Below are positions 56,912 through 64,000 of a stretch of 64,000 bases of DNA, in pieces; the first letter of the stretch is position 1, and each line of letters begins with the position of its first letter. Source of the stretch: Bacteroidetes bacterium OLB10. GTDB taxonomy: Bacteria; Bacteroidota; Bacteroidia; AKYH767-A; OLB10. The notes beneath the pieces are model-generated. The model saw nothing but the letters and a program-made list of their open reading frames with translations, had not been told where the DNA came from and made no database searches. The position numbers were made by a program, and so were the translations under genes. Where the stretch lies: assembly GCA_001567275.1 (NCBI GenBank), contig LNBX01000045.1, forward strand, positions 1 to 64,000. The letters run 5' to 3'.

Positions 56912-57172
56912 TTATTTTTCGTTTATCATATAGTTTACATCAAACCAGCTCCCACCGTTTTCGCAATCAACACCGGTGCTGCGCAGATAAGCAGTAGCCT
57001 GACCGCTTCTGTTGCCACTGGCGCAACAAAGAACAATCGGTTGTTTCATTTGTTTTATTTCTTCGAGGCGATCAGTTATTTCATTCAGTGGAATATTGAT
57101 ACTCCCTGCCACATTTCCTCCCATAAACTCTGCGGGAGTGCGTACATCAATTATTGTTTTATCGTTTTTCAT
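56912..57172 (-). CDS. Single-domain rhodanese
   Basis: 86 residues, a minimal rhodanese: IIDVRTPAEFMGGNVAGSINIPL and active-site CCASGNRSGQA. Overlaps the upstream small membrane gene by 14 bases. It is a paralogue of the adjacent rhodanese; having two such proteins with CCASG loops is notable. Confidence 0.92.
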   Translation of the reverse strand: MKNDKTIIDVRTPAEFMGGNVAGSINIPLNEITDRLEEIKQMKQPIVLCCASGNRSGQATAYLRSTGVDCENGGSWFDVNYMINEK

Positions 57173-57383
57173 TTTCAGATTGTATATTATTTGAATCTTC
57201 TTTTTTGAATGATGACAACAGCAACGCTCCCATTACTGCTCCATACACAGTGCTGTTAACCGGACTGGAGGTGATGGCACAGGTTCCGCTTTTGCATCCC
57301 ACAAAATAGTAATATGCATATCCTGCCACACTACCCAGCACCACTCCAAGCAGCCAAAGTTTATGTTTTAAAATAAATTGCAT
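57159..57383 (-). CDS. Small membrane protein with Cys pair, DUF6132-like
   Basis: 74 residues. One helix WLLGVVLGSVAGYAYYYFVG, the Cys motif GCKSGTCAITSSP (C-x4-C), and a second helix TVYGAVMGALLLS. This small family is common next to rhodanese genes in Bacteroidota; the DUF number is from memory. Coupled to osmC-like gene upstream by a one-base overlap. Confidence 0.78.
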   Translation of the reverse strand: MQFILKHKLWLLGVVLGSVAGYAYYYFVGCKSGTCAITSSPVNSTVYGAVMGALLLSSFKKEDSNNIQSENEKR

Positions 57384-57844
57384 CAGTTTACGGGAGCGAT
57401 GAGTTTTTCCTGATTATTAAAAATTTCTTTTTCGTTATAAATCACTTCCCATGTTACGGGTATAATTTTCTTAAGCATACTGCTTACACCACAAATTTTT
57501 TCCTGCGATAACATCACTGCATCCAGTGCTGCCTGTTCGTCTTCTGCACTGCCTTTCATTTCGTAAATGATATGCGCTGCAACATATTCGATAGGCTGTT
57601 GTTTGCTGATTTCGCCACTTACTTTCAGGTTCAGGTCGGTTAACTGTTTACCCTGTTTGCGCAACAGTGCAATAACATCCATACCCGTGCAGCCCGATAA
57701 TGCAGTAAGCACAAATGGTTTTGGAATAGGACCCTGATCTTCTCCGCCTACACGCTCAGGTGCATCCATGATGATGGTGTGTCCGTTGACCAATGCATTG
57801 AACTGCATTTTTCCCATCCACTGTGATTCAATTTCGTGTTTCAT
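57383..57844 (-). CDS. OsmC family protein
   Basis: 153 residues. OsmC/Ohr fold with the catalytic Cys in LTALSGCTGMDVIALLRKQ and the second Cys in SQEKICGVSSML. Members reduce organic peroxides or fatty-acid peroxides and several act on persulfides. First gene of the sulfur operon, preceded by a CRP-type operator. Confidence 0.92.
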   Translation of the reverse strand: MKHEIESQWMGKMQFNALVNGHTIIMDAPERVGGEDQGPIPKPFVLTALSGCTGMDVIALLRKQGKQLTDLNLKVSGEISKQQPIEYVAAHIIYEMKGSAEDEQAALDAVMLSQEKICGVSSMLKKIIPVTWEVIYNEKEIFNNQEKLIAPVN

Positions 57845-57876
57845 AATCCGATGTATTGAAGTTTAAAATAACAATA

Positions 57877-57884
57877 CAAAGGTC
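57877..57884 (-). promoter_or_regulatory. -7 element of the osmC-rhodanese operon
   Basis: GACCTTTG on the minus strand, 7 of 8 to TAnnTTTG with only the first base different. It lies 33 bases (centre to centre) downstream of the palindrome at 57907-57920 and 33 bases before the start codon. Absence of a -33 element fits activator dependence. Confidence 0.55.
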
Positions 57885-57906
57885 AGCAGAAAAAAACTTT
57901 CAGGCA

Positions 57907-57920
57907 GTGACTTTAGTCAC
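57907..57920. promoter_or_regulatory. CRP-type operator upstream of the sulfur operon
   Basis: GTGACTTTAGTCAC has perfect six-base arms around TT and fits the GTGA-N6-TCAC pattern of CRP/HcpR-like regulators. Its position, about 43 bases before the expected transcript start, is that of a class II activator site. The regulator gene is the next one upstream (57941-58570). Confidence 0.7.
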
Positions 57921-57940
57921 AGTAAACAAAAAAACAGGAA

Positions 57941-58570
57941 TTAAAAGGCCTGCAGCAATTTAATCTGATTGCGGTAAAGCAGCAGTTTGTTATCGTTTTC
58001 CAATTTTTTCAGCAATCGCGAAATAACTTCGCGTGATGAGGCAAGTTCTCTTGCTATTTCTTCATGCGAAAGGTTGATGAGAGCAGAACCTGTAGCTTTT
58101 GATTTTTCTTTGAGATAGGTAACAAGTCTCTCGTCCAGTTTCTGAAAGGCAAGCTGATCAATGGTGCCAAGTAACTCATTAAACCGGTTGCGGATAGTTC
58201 GCATAACAAAACTTTTCCAGGTAGGATATTTTGCCAGCCACTCATCCATTACACCAATGGGTATTGCCAGAAATTCGACATCACTTTCGGCAGTGGCTTT
58301 AATTTCGCTGGGATATTGTTGCATACAGCAGGTAAACGTCATGGCGCAACTTTCGTTTGAATGAACATAGTAGAGCAGCAATTCTTTGCCATAGTCATCA
58401 GCACGTGTAATTTTTAAAATGCCTTTAATCAACAGTGGAATTATTTTTACTGTCTGCCCGATGTCGAGAATGATATCACCTTCTTTTACCTGAACCAATT
58501 TTGCTTTAGCCTTAATTTCATTCAACAACTCCGGCTCAAAAACATTTTTGAATTTTTCAGCAATTTCCAT
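57941..58570 (-). CDS. Crp/Fnr-family regulator with Cys-x5-Cys-Cys motif
   Basis: 209 residues. N-terminal cyclic-nucleotide-binding fold (about 10-125) without the residues expected for cAMP, a long dimer helix, and a C-terminal winged helix (about 165-205). The recognition helix reads SSREVISRLLKKLE: Arg180, Glu181 and Arg185 coincide with the base-contacting residues of E. coli CRP, which predicts a GTGA half-site, as found in the two nearby operators. Cys75, Cys81 and Cys82 (ESCAMTFTCC) form a likely thiol sensor in the effector domain. No N-terminal Fe-S Cys cluster, so not an O2-sensing FNR. Confidence 0.9.
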   Translation of the reverse strand: MEIAEKFKNVFEPELLNEIKAKAKLVQVKEGDIILDIGQTVKIIPLLIKGILKITRADDYGKELLLYYVHSNESCAMTFTCCMQQYPSEIKATAESDVEFLAIPIGVMDEWLAKYPTWKSFVMRTIRNRFNELLGTIDQLAFQKLDERLVTYLKEKSKATGSALINLSHEEIARELASSREVISRLLKKLENDNKLLLYRNQIKLLQAF

Positions 58571-58574
58571 TTGT

Positions 58575-58582
58575 CAAAGTTA
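58575..58582 (-). promoter_or_regulatory. -7 element of the Crp-family gene, near-leaderless
   Basis: TAACTTTG (58582 to 58575), perfect TAnnTTTG. It ends only four bases before the ATG at 58570, so the transcript may start at or next to the start codon. A direct repeat AAGTTACAT (58578-58586 and 58594-58602) covers the region. Confidence 0.55.
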
Positions 58583-58743
58583 CATAAAATGAAAAGTTAC
58601 ATTCATTGAATTAAACTGGTGAAAAATATTGTATTGCGCAATGACAATTTTTAGTTCAATAAAAATATTATTGTCAATATTACTACAAACCTTCCGAATG
58701 TTGATGACAAAACAGAATTTACATCAGAATAAAGTGGATAACA

Positions 58744-60159
58744 CTAAACGTTAAATACTTTACTCTGACAAACATAATTTGTTTTTGGAACACCGGTTTT
58801 TGAAATAGCATTGAATCCGCTTTCTATCTCAGTAAAATTTCTGTAGCCTCTTGCTTGCAGAATACTTGCTGCAATCATGCTGCGATAACCTCCTGCACAG
58901 TGCATAAAGAAATGTTCTTTCGGATTGATGTCTTTAATCCATTTGTTGATATATGCAAGCGGTTTACTGTATGCATCCTCAATGTGCTCTGCTGCATATT
59001 CAGTCTCTTTGCGTACATCAATAATCATGTCTGTTCCCGGTTTTACTTTTGAAGCAAATTCTTCAGGTGAAATTCTTTTTACGGTATCTGTTTCAAGTCC
59101 TGCATTTTTCCAGGCATCGAAACCTCCTTTCAGGTGTCCGAGAATATGATCAAATCCCACACGGCTCAGTCGTGTAACGGTTTCTTCTTCTTTACCTGCA
59201 TCGGTTACCAATAGCAAAGGTTGTTTTACATCAGCAATCAGAGCGCCAACCCATGGAGCAAAATCACCACCTAAACCAATGTTCACTGACTGCGGAACAA
59301 AACCTTTTGCAAATATTTTATCATTGCGCGAATCAAGTATCAACGCACCTGTTTCTTCTGCAGCAGTTTTAAATTCATCTGTAGTCAATGCTCTCATTCC
59401 ATTGTTGAGTACTTTTTCAAAACTGTCATATCCTTTTTTGTTCATGGTAACATTCATTCCAAAATATGCCGGGGGAGGAAGAAGTCCGTCAGTAACAGCT
59501 TTTACAAACGATGCTTTGTCGGGTTGGTTCAGTGCATAATTCATTTTTTTCTGATTGCCCAGCGTATCTACAGTTTCTTTCATCATGTTTTTGCCACATG
59601 CCGAGCCTGCACCGTGTGCGGGATACACCGTAATATCATCGGCAAGAGGAAGAATTTTGCTGTTCAGACTTTCATAAAGCAATCCGGCTAATTCATCCTG
59701 AGTCATGTGAGTGGCTTTCTGTGCCAAATCGGGGCGACCAACATCTCCCAGAAAAAGTGTGTCACCGCTGAACAGTGCTTTTTCTTTTCCGTTTTCGTCA
59801 ATCAAAAGCAAACACATACTTTCCATGGTGTGACCGGGAGTGTGCAATACCTTCAGCTGAATATTGCCTACTTTAAAAATCTGATTGTCTTCTGCAATGA
59901 GGGCATCAAATTCGGGAGTAGCTGTGGGGCCATATACAATAGTGGCTCCGGTGTTTTTGCTTAAGTCGAGATGCCCGCTCACAAAGTCAGCATGAAAATG
60001 TGTTTCGAAAATATATTTCAGTTTTACACCATCTTTCCGGAGTCTGTCCATATATGGTTGTGTTTCTCTCAAAGGATCAATGATGGCAGCTTCGCCATTG
60101 GAAGTAATGTAATATGCACCCTGTGCAAGGCATCCTGTATAAATCTGTTCTACATTCAT
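58744..60159 (-). CDS. Persulfide dioxygenase-rhodanese fusion (CstB-like)
   Basis: 471 residues. Metallo-beta-lactamase domain of the ETHE1/persulfide dioxygenase type (about 1-240): FETHFHADFVSGH, VLHTPGHTMES, FSGDTLFLGDVGRPDL and VYPAHGAGS. Then two rhodanese domains: the first (about 260-350) lacks the catalytic Cys (LLLVTDAG at that place), the second (about 365-471) has it at Cys421 (HCAGGYRS). This is the order described for CstB of Staphylococcus, which converts persulfide to thiosulfate. Downstream of the TauE exporter by 64 bases. Confidence 0.92.
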   Translation of the reverse strand: MNVEQIYTGCLAQGAYYITSNGEAAIIDPLRETQPYMDRLRKDGVKLKYIFETHFHADFVSGHLDLSKNTGATIVYGPTATPEFDALIAEDNQIFKVGNIQLKVLHTPGHTMESMCLLLIDENGKEKALFSGDTLFLGDVGRPDLAQKATHMTQDELAGLLYESLNSKILPLADDITVYPAHGAGSACGKNMMKETVDTLGNQKKMNYALNQPDKASFVKAVTDGLLPPPAYFGMNVTMNKKGYDSFEKVLNNGMRALTTDEFKTAAEETGALILDSRNDKIFAKGFVPQSVNIGLGGDFAPWVGALIADVKQPLLLVTDAGKEEETVTRLSRVGFDHILGHLKGGFDAWKNAGLETDTVKRISPEEFASKVKPGTDMIIDVRKETEYAAEHIEDAYSKPLAYINKWIKDINPKEHFFMHCAGGYRSMIAASILQARGYRNFTEIESGFNAISKTGVPKTNYVCQSKVFNV

Positions 60160-60223
60160 ATTCTTATTTTTTATTTTTCAATTGTTATTATGCAAATTTC
60201 TGAAATTATTGTTTGCTTTAAGA

Positions 60224-61018
60224 TTATTTCAACAATGTTTCTCTGAGGATGATATAAATTCCCATAGCAAGAACAAACCAACCGAAAGTTGGTTTAAGTT
60301 TTTTACCGTCAATTTTTGTTGCCAGATAACTTCCTGCCAGAATACCTGCAATGGCAATGGCTGCTATACTCAGCACCAACCCCCATCTGATGGGAATATA
60401 CGAAAGTGAAAAAAGAAAACCCGTGAGAGAATTGACAGAAATAATCAGCAACGAAGTTCCTATGGCCGTTTTCATTGGTAAACGAAGCAGATTTACCAGT
60501 GCAGGAATAATAAGAAAACCTCCGCCTGCGCCTATCAGTCCTGTAATCATTCCAATAAACAATCCCCAGAAAATTATTTTTACTGTTTCGTTTTCATTGC
60601 CGGAATGAGCAGTGTCAGCATAAAATTTTTTTCTGATCATGCTGTATGATGCAAAAACCATCAGTATGGCAAAGAGTAACAACAGCAGCACATCTTTTGT
60701 TATGGTAAATGCCGGTGTACTTAAAATTTGCTGCGGTATGGCAGGTAGAATGAGCATGCGAGTAAGAAACACTGAGAGAATGGAAGGAATACCGAAGAAC
60801 ACTGCCGTTTTTATATCCACCAATCCTTTATTGAAATAAGACACTGACCCTACCACACTGGTAGTTCCAACAATAAAAAGCGAATAGGTAGTTGCTGCCA
60901 CGGCATCTACTGCAAAAAGATATACCAGCACAGGTACGGTAAGAATACTGCCTCCGCCACCAATGAGTCCGAGGGTGATTCCTATAAACACAGAAGCAAT
61001 ATAACCTGCAATTTCCAT
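60224..61018 (-). CDS. TauE/SafE family sulfite/sulfur anion exporter
   Basis: 264 residues with about eight helices and the two family glycine motifs LGLIGGGGSILTVPVL (about 15-30) and TGLIGAGGGFLIIPALVNL (about 155-173). The family exports sulfite, sulfoacetate or related anions. First gene of the persulfide dioxygenase operon, preceded by a CRP-type operator. Confidence 0.9.
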   Translation of the reverse strand: MEIAGYIASVFIGITLGLIGGGGSILTVPVLVYLFAVDAVAATTYSLFIVGTTSVVGSVSYFNKGLVDIKTAVFFGIPSILSVFLTRMLILPAIPQQILSTPAFTITKDVLLLLLFAILMVFASYSMIRKKFYADTAHSGNENETVKIIFWGLFIGMITGLIGAGGGFLIIPALVNLLRLPMKTAIGTSLLIISVNSLTGFLFSLSYIPIRWGLVLSIAAIAIAGILAGSYLATKIDGKKLKPTFGWFVLAMGIYIILRETLLK

Positions 61019-61039
61019 CAGTGATTAACCATAAGGCTG

Positions 61040-61047
61040 CAAAAATG
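61040..61047 (-). promoter_or_regulatory. -7 element of the tauE-persulfide dioxygenase operon
   Basis: CATTTTTG on the minus strand (61047 to 61040), 7 of 8 to TAnnTTTG with only the first base different. Its centre is exactly 33 bases from the centre of the palindrome at 61070-61083, the same geometry as at the osmC operon. Confidence 0.5.
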
Positions 61048-61069
61048 CATCAATTTTATTTCATGATAA

Positions 61070-61083
61070 GCGACTTTGGTTAC
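61070..61083. promoter_or_regulatory. Second, weaker CRP-type operator
   Basis: GCGACTTTGGTTAC matches the site at 57907-57920 in 11 of 14 bases. Position relative to its -7 element equals that of the first site, so it is probably bound by the same Crp-family protein, with lower affinity. Confidence 0.55.
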
Positions 61084-61130
61084 ATAACATAAATGCTGCC
61101 TGCCATACTAATCATTTAAACAGATTGTTT

Positions 61131-61138
61131 TAATTTTG
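61131..61138 (+). promoter_or_regulatory. -7 element of the N-acetyltransferase gene
   Basis: TAATTTTG, perfect TAnnTTTG, 27 bases before the start at 61165. No clear -33 element. Confidence 0.5.
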
Positions 61139-61164
61139 TTTAGAGAAATTAAACGCTGAAAAAA

Positions 61165-61962
61165 ATGAAAAAGAATTCTATTGAAGGTTATTTGCAGCGT
61201 ATTGGTTTTACTGCCAAACCCGAAGTTAACTTAAACACGCTCGCAGAAATTCAACGACTGCATACTGCAGCAATTCCTTTTGAAAATCTGAATCCCTTAT
61301 TGAAACTTCCTGTTGAAATTTCGGATGATGCGCTCTATAACAAAATTGTAAATAGTGGAAGAGGAGGTTATTGTTTTGAAAATAATCTGTTGCTGAAAGC
61401 CATGCTCACAAAAATGGGTTTTAGTGTGAGAGGAGTTTTAGGAAGAGCGGGCGTTAAAGAAAACAGTGTAGGCCGTACACATATTATTTTGCTGGTTACG
61501 CTGAATGACAAAGAATATCTTGTGGATGTGGGTTATGGAGGATATGTTCCTACTGCACCACTGTTGTTTAAGCCAAATATTATTCAGCAAACACCCAATG
61601 AAAATTTCAGAATAAGAAAAAACAAGGACGAATACCGACTGGAAATACAACTTCCGGGAGAGTGGAAACGATTGTATGATTTTGGTCTGGAGCCACAGTT
61701 ACATATAGACTTTGAAGTTGCCAACTGGTACACCTCCACCAATCCCAACTCTAAGTTCACACAAAAGCTGGTAGTGGCACGGAGTGAACCCGGAATCAGA
61801 TATACGCTAAGCGGAAATCTTTTCTCCATCCATCAAGTGAATAAAAAGCCGCGCAAAAAAATACTGACCACACGCGCACAGCTTATAAAATCACTTGAAG
61901 AAATTTTTCTGATTAATCTTTCAGGGTTGCCCCTTCGCAAATTGAAATTTGAGGGGAAGTAG
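61165..61962 (+). CDS. Arylamine N-acetyltransferase
   Basis: 265 residues. Catalytic triad visible: Cys in SGRGGYCFENN (about 70), His in VGRTHIILLV (about 108) and Asp in YLVDVGYGGYVP (about 123). N-terminal HTAAIPFENLNPLL is typical. Transfers acetyl from acetyl-CoA to arylamines or hydrazines. Single-gene unit, divergent from the sulfur exporter. Confidence 0.94.
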   Translation: MKKNSIEGYLQRIGFTAKPEVNLNTLAEIQRLHTAAIPFENLNPLLKLPVEISDDALYNKIVNSGRGGYCFENNLLLKAMLTKMGFSVRGVLGRAGVKENSVGRTHIILLVTLNDKEYLVDVGYGGYVPTAPLLFKPNIIQQTPNENFRIRKNKDEYRLEIQLPGEWKRLYDFGLEPQLHIDFEVANWYTSTNPNSKFTQKLVVARSEPGIRYTLSGNLFSIHQVNKKPRKKILTTRAQLIKSLEEIFLINLSGLPLRKLKFEGK

Positions 61963-61984
61963 GGTGAAACTTTTTCAAAAAACC

Positions 61985-63370
61985 CTAATCGTACTTACGC
62001 TTGATAAACCACAACTCGTTGGCAGTAATACCAACATACAGTCGAACATACTGTTGTCTTACCAGATTGTTGGTTGTTGTTCCCATCTGTCCTGCTTCGA
62101 GGGTAAAGTGCAACATGGTTCTGTTGTCGAGTGTTCTGCGTTCAGTGCTGGTAAGTCGGATAGGTACGCCTGCACCCAATGAAACTGCAAAATCATTCAC
62201 CGGTGTATTTCTCAGATTGATGTTGGTACGCTCATAACGCAGTCCTGCACGATATAAAAGTTTGGGCGTTGGCATATACTGTCCTCCGGCTGATATGCGC
62301 CAGCTGTCACTCAGGTTCTGGTCTTCATTAAAACTTTTGTAACGGCTCCATTGCTGAAAATTAAACTCTGCACCTATGAGCCATTTTTCTGACTGTTGCA
62401 ATACAATTCCTGCCGAAAGGTTGGAAGGCATAAATATTTTCCCCTTTTCATTTTCGACCATATACACCGTATCAATATTTGATTCGATGGAATTGGAGGC
62501 AATAAGTGTTTGCAATACATCTCTTCTTCCTCTGATGTTGGTTCCTCCTGCACCTGAAGCTCCAATGGTAATGCTGTAATCATTCTTCAGGTCGAAAGCC
62601 CAGGTGAATCCGTAGTCGAAATAAAAATCATTGTAAGAAGTATTGTCGGTGTTGCGGATATTCATAAACGAAGGATCATCAAATACCACCTTGCGTTCAT
62701 TCACTAATGTACCGAAAAGATAAGAGGCATTAAACCCAACTGCCAGGCCTTTGAAAAAACTGCGGGTACGCACAGCACGGTGAATAGCTGCAGAGTCGCC
62801 TGCACTGCGTAAATCCTCATACCGTTGCGAATCGTAAAATTTATCAAGGCTTTTGGTAAACGGTGCCACTCCGTTGCCAATGTAAAAACGGCTGAGTCCG
62901 CCTTTGCCGCTGTACAATCGGGTGAATGAAGATGTTATCGTATCATTCGGATTAAAGGTTGTGCCTGCATCTTTAAGATTATAGCCTGATGAACTAACGG
63001 GTATTAATCCAAAACTTGCTCCCCACAAATCTTTTATCACCGGAAATCCCAACGAAAGATAATTGAGCAACATTCCTTTTTTGGTTTGCGAAACGCCTGA
63101 AGAAGAAGCACATGCCAGCTCACCGCGAAGTGCTGTCTCAAAAGTTGTGATTCGCAGATGAGAGTAACTTGCCGGATTGCTGAAATTAACTGCTGAAGTA
63201 CTTTGATAAGCTGCTCCTAATCCGCCCATTGCTGTTTGACGTGCAAAGCCGTTATAATACAACTCGCCAATACCATAACGGGAATAAGGAGTTTCGGTGC
63301 CTGTTTGAGCAAAGGCAAAAGACGAGGCGAATAATAAAATGAGAAAACAGACTATCGGAGATTTATGCAT
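61985..63370 (-). CDS. Outer membrane beta-barrel protein
   Basis: 461 residues. Sec signal (SPIVCFLILLFASSFAFAQ), then TPYSRYGIGELYYNGFARQTAMGGLG, a segment shared by a Bacteroidota outer membrane family related in layout to FadL-type proteins, followed by many amphipathic beta-strands and a C-terminal strand (RLYVGITANELWF). Specific role unknown. Starts inside the coaX 3' end (8-base overlap), so cotranscribed with coaX. Confidence 0.8.
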   Translation of the reverse strand: MHKSPIVCFLILLFASSFAFAQTGTETPYSRYGIGELYYNGFARQTAMGGLGAAYQSTSAVNFSNPASYSHLRITTFETALRGELACASSSGVSQTKKGMLLNYLSLGFPVIKDLWGASFGLIPVSSSGYNLKDAGTTFNPNDTITSSFTRLYSGKGGLSRFYIGNGVAPFTKSLDKFYDSQRYEDLRSAGDSAAIHRAVRTRSFFKGLAVGFNASYLFGTLVNERKVVFDDPSFMNIRNTDNTSYNDFYFDYGFTWAFDLKNDYSITIGASGAGGTNIRGRRDVLQTLIASNSIESNIDTVYMVENEKGKIFMPSNLSAGIVLQQSEKWLIGAEFNFQQWSRYKSFNEDQNLSDSWRISAGGQYMPTPKLLYRAGLRYERTNINLRNTPVNDFAVSLGAGVPIRLTSTERRTLDNRTMLHFTLEAGQMGTTTNNLVRQQYVRLYVGITANELWFIKRKYD

Positions 63371-64000
63371 TGACTTTTTTATCAGTGACTGATTTGTTGT
63401 AATTAAGAATATGATTTAATCCGGTAAGTGTTAAATCAGGGGCTGCAAAGATGTAGCTTTTTGCGATATTGACAAAAAGTGATGCATCGCCACCTGTAAC
63501 AACGGTTTTCAGTCTTTTATATTGGCTTTTGTATTGTGCAATAATTTGTTTTACCTCTGCTTTTGCGCCATGAATTACTCCACTGTTGATGGACGAATCG
63601 GTAGTATTGCCCGTGAGGGGTACGCTGATATCGGGTTTTACCAAAGGAAGTCTTTTAGTAAAATGATGCAATGCCTGATAACGCATGGCCACACCGGGAG
63701 AAATGGCTCCTCCCATATAATGTCCTTTTTCAGAGACAAAATCATATTTAATGCAGGTGCCTGCATCAATTACCAGACAGTTTCTGCCTTTGAACAGCCA
63801 GGCCGCACCGGCAGCATTTGCCAGACGGTCGGTGCCCAGGGTTTGTGGTGTGCGGTATTTGTTTTTCAGAGGAAGCGGAGTGAGATGATTCAGATAATGA
63901 ACGCAACAATATTTTTCGGCAAAAGCCAGTGCACTTTTGTTAACATGAGCTACGGATGAAAAAATAATGGCTTTAATTTTAAACTTCTGAAAAATCATTC
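63363..64000 (-). CDS. coaX: Type III pantothenate kinase, 5' end cut by the window
   Basis: First step of coenzyme A synthesis. Visible are YRTPQTLGTDRLANAAGA, VIDAGTCIKYDFV (phosphate and catalytic Asp), GGAISPGVAMRYQALHHFTKRLP and the C-terminal VVTGGDASLF. The N-terminal ATP-binding DxGNT motif, about 40 residues, lies beyond base 64000. Confidence 0.94.
   Translation of the reverse strand, partial: MIFQKFKIKAIIFSSVAHVNKSALAFAEKYCCVHYLNHLTPLPLKNKYRTPQTLGTDRLANAAGAAWLFKGRNCLVIDAGTCIKYDFVSEKGHYMGGAISPGVAMRYQALHHFTKRLPLVKPDISVPLTGNTTDSSINSGVIHGAKAEVKQIIAQYKSQYKRLKTVVTGGDASLFVNIAKSYIFAAPDLTLTGLNHILNYNKSVTDKKVNA

Noticed and set aside
58633..58642. Perfect palindrome ATTGCGCAAT upstream of the Crp-family gene
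   Set aside because: Short, and does not resemble the GTGA-type operators; no support beyond symmetry.

Overview
The window is a gene-dense, AT-rich piece of a Bacteroidota chromosome. Evidence for the phylum: TAnnTTTG -7 promoter elements (for example 3740-3747, 8052-8059, 29225-29232, 55029-55036, 58575-58582), proteins with gliding/type IX secretion C-terminal sorting domains, many Cys-anchored lipoproteins, an ECF sigma/anti-sigma pair, a Sec-type (clade II) nitrous oxide reductase and Bacteroidota-style Crp and Rrf2 regulators. No rRNA, tRNA, CRISPR array, insertion sequence or prophage was found. An important caveat is that at least eleven otherwise convincing genes are broken by a single-base indel, mostly in A or T runs (including housekeeping metF, rnr and trhO). 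I read this as uncorrected long-read error rather than biology and give these genes their repaired extents.

Layout. 1-3.7 kb: two polysaccharide deacetylases and two GNAT acyltransferases, probably the end of a surface-polysaccharide locus. 3.7-7.9 kb: trhO, a LUD-type Fe-S protein with one degenerate cluster site, an M28 peptidase and a small membrane protein. 8.0-15.0 kb: the nos cluster (lipoprotein cytochrome c, nosZ, a FAS1 lipoprotein, a four-helix membrane protein, nosL, nosD, nosF, nosY), preceded by an FNR-like palindrome. 15-24.4 kb: OMP, rpiB, nadA, a MORN-type repeat protein, nadD, rnr, thioredoxin, a B12-binding MerR regulator of the CarH type, and metF. 24.4-29.2 kb: ECF sigma factor, membrane anti-sigma-like protein and a giant secreted adhesin-like protein. 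29.4-50.2 kb: housekeeping and conserved Bacteroidota genes (sensor kinases, YfhO-type membrane protein, DinB pair, fRMsr, ComF, RsmI, MutY, YggS, a T9SS cargo).

50.4-55.1 kb is a one-directional set suited to nitric oxide handling: Rrf2/NsrR-like regulator with three Cys, group III truncated globin, tryptophan 2,3-dioxygenase (a heme enzyme), the di-iron repair protein Ric and an azurin-like lipoprotein. 55.3-61.0 kb is a reactive-sulfur module: OsmC-like protein, four rhodanese-containing proteins, thioredoxins, a CstB-like persulfide dioxygenase-rhodanese, a TauE/SafE exporter and a Crp-family regulator with a Cys-x5-Cys-Cys motif. The two operons of this module carry CRP-type palindromes whose centres are each exactly 33 bases from the centre of a candidate -7 element, which argues for one local regulon.

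61-64 kb holds an arylamine N-acetyltransferase, an outer membrane beta-barrel protein and the coaX pantothenate kinase, cut by the window end. Together the nos, NO and sulfur modules suggest a facultative organism that respires N2O and meets NO and sulfide, as in wastewater or sediment; the habitat is inference.
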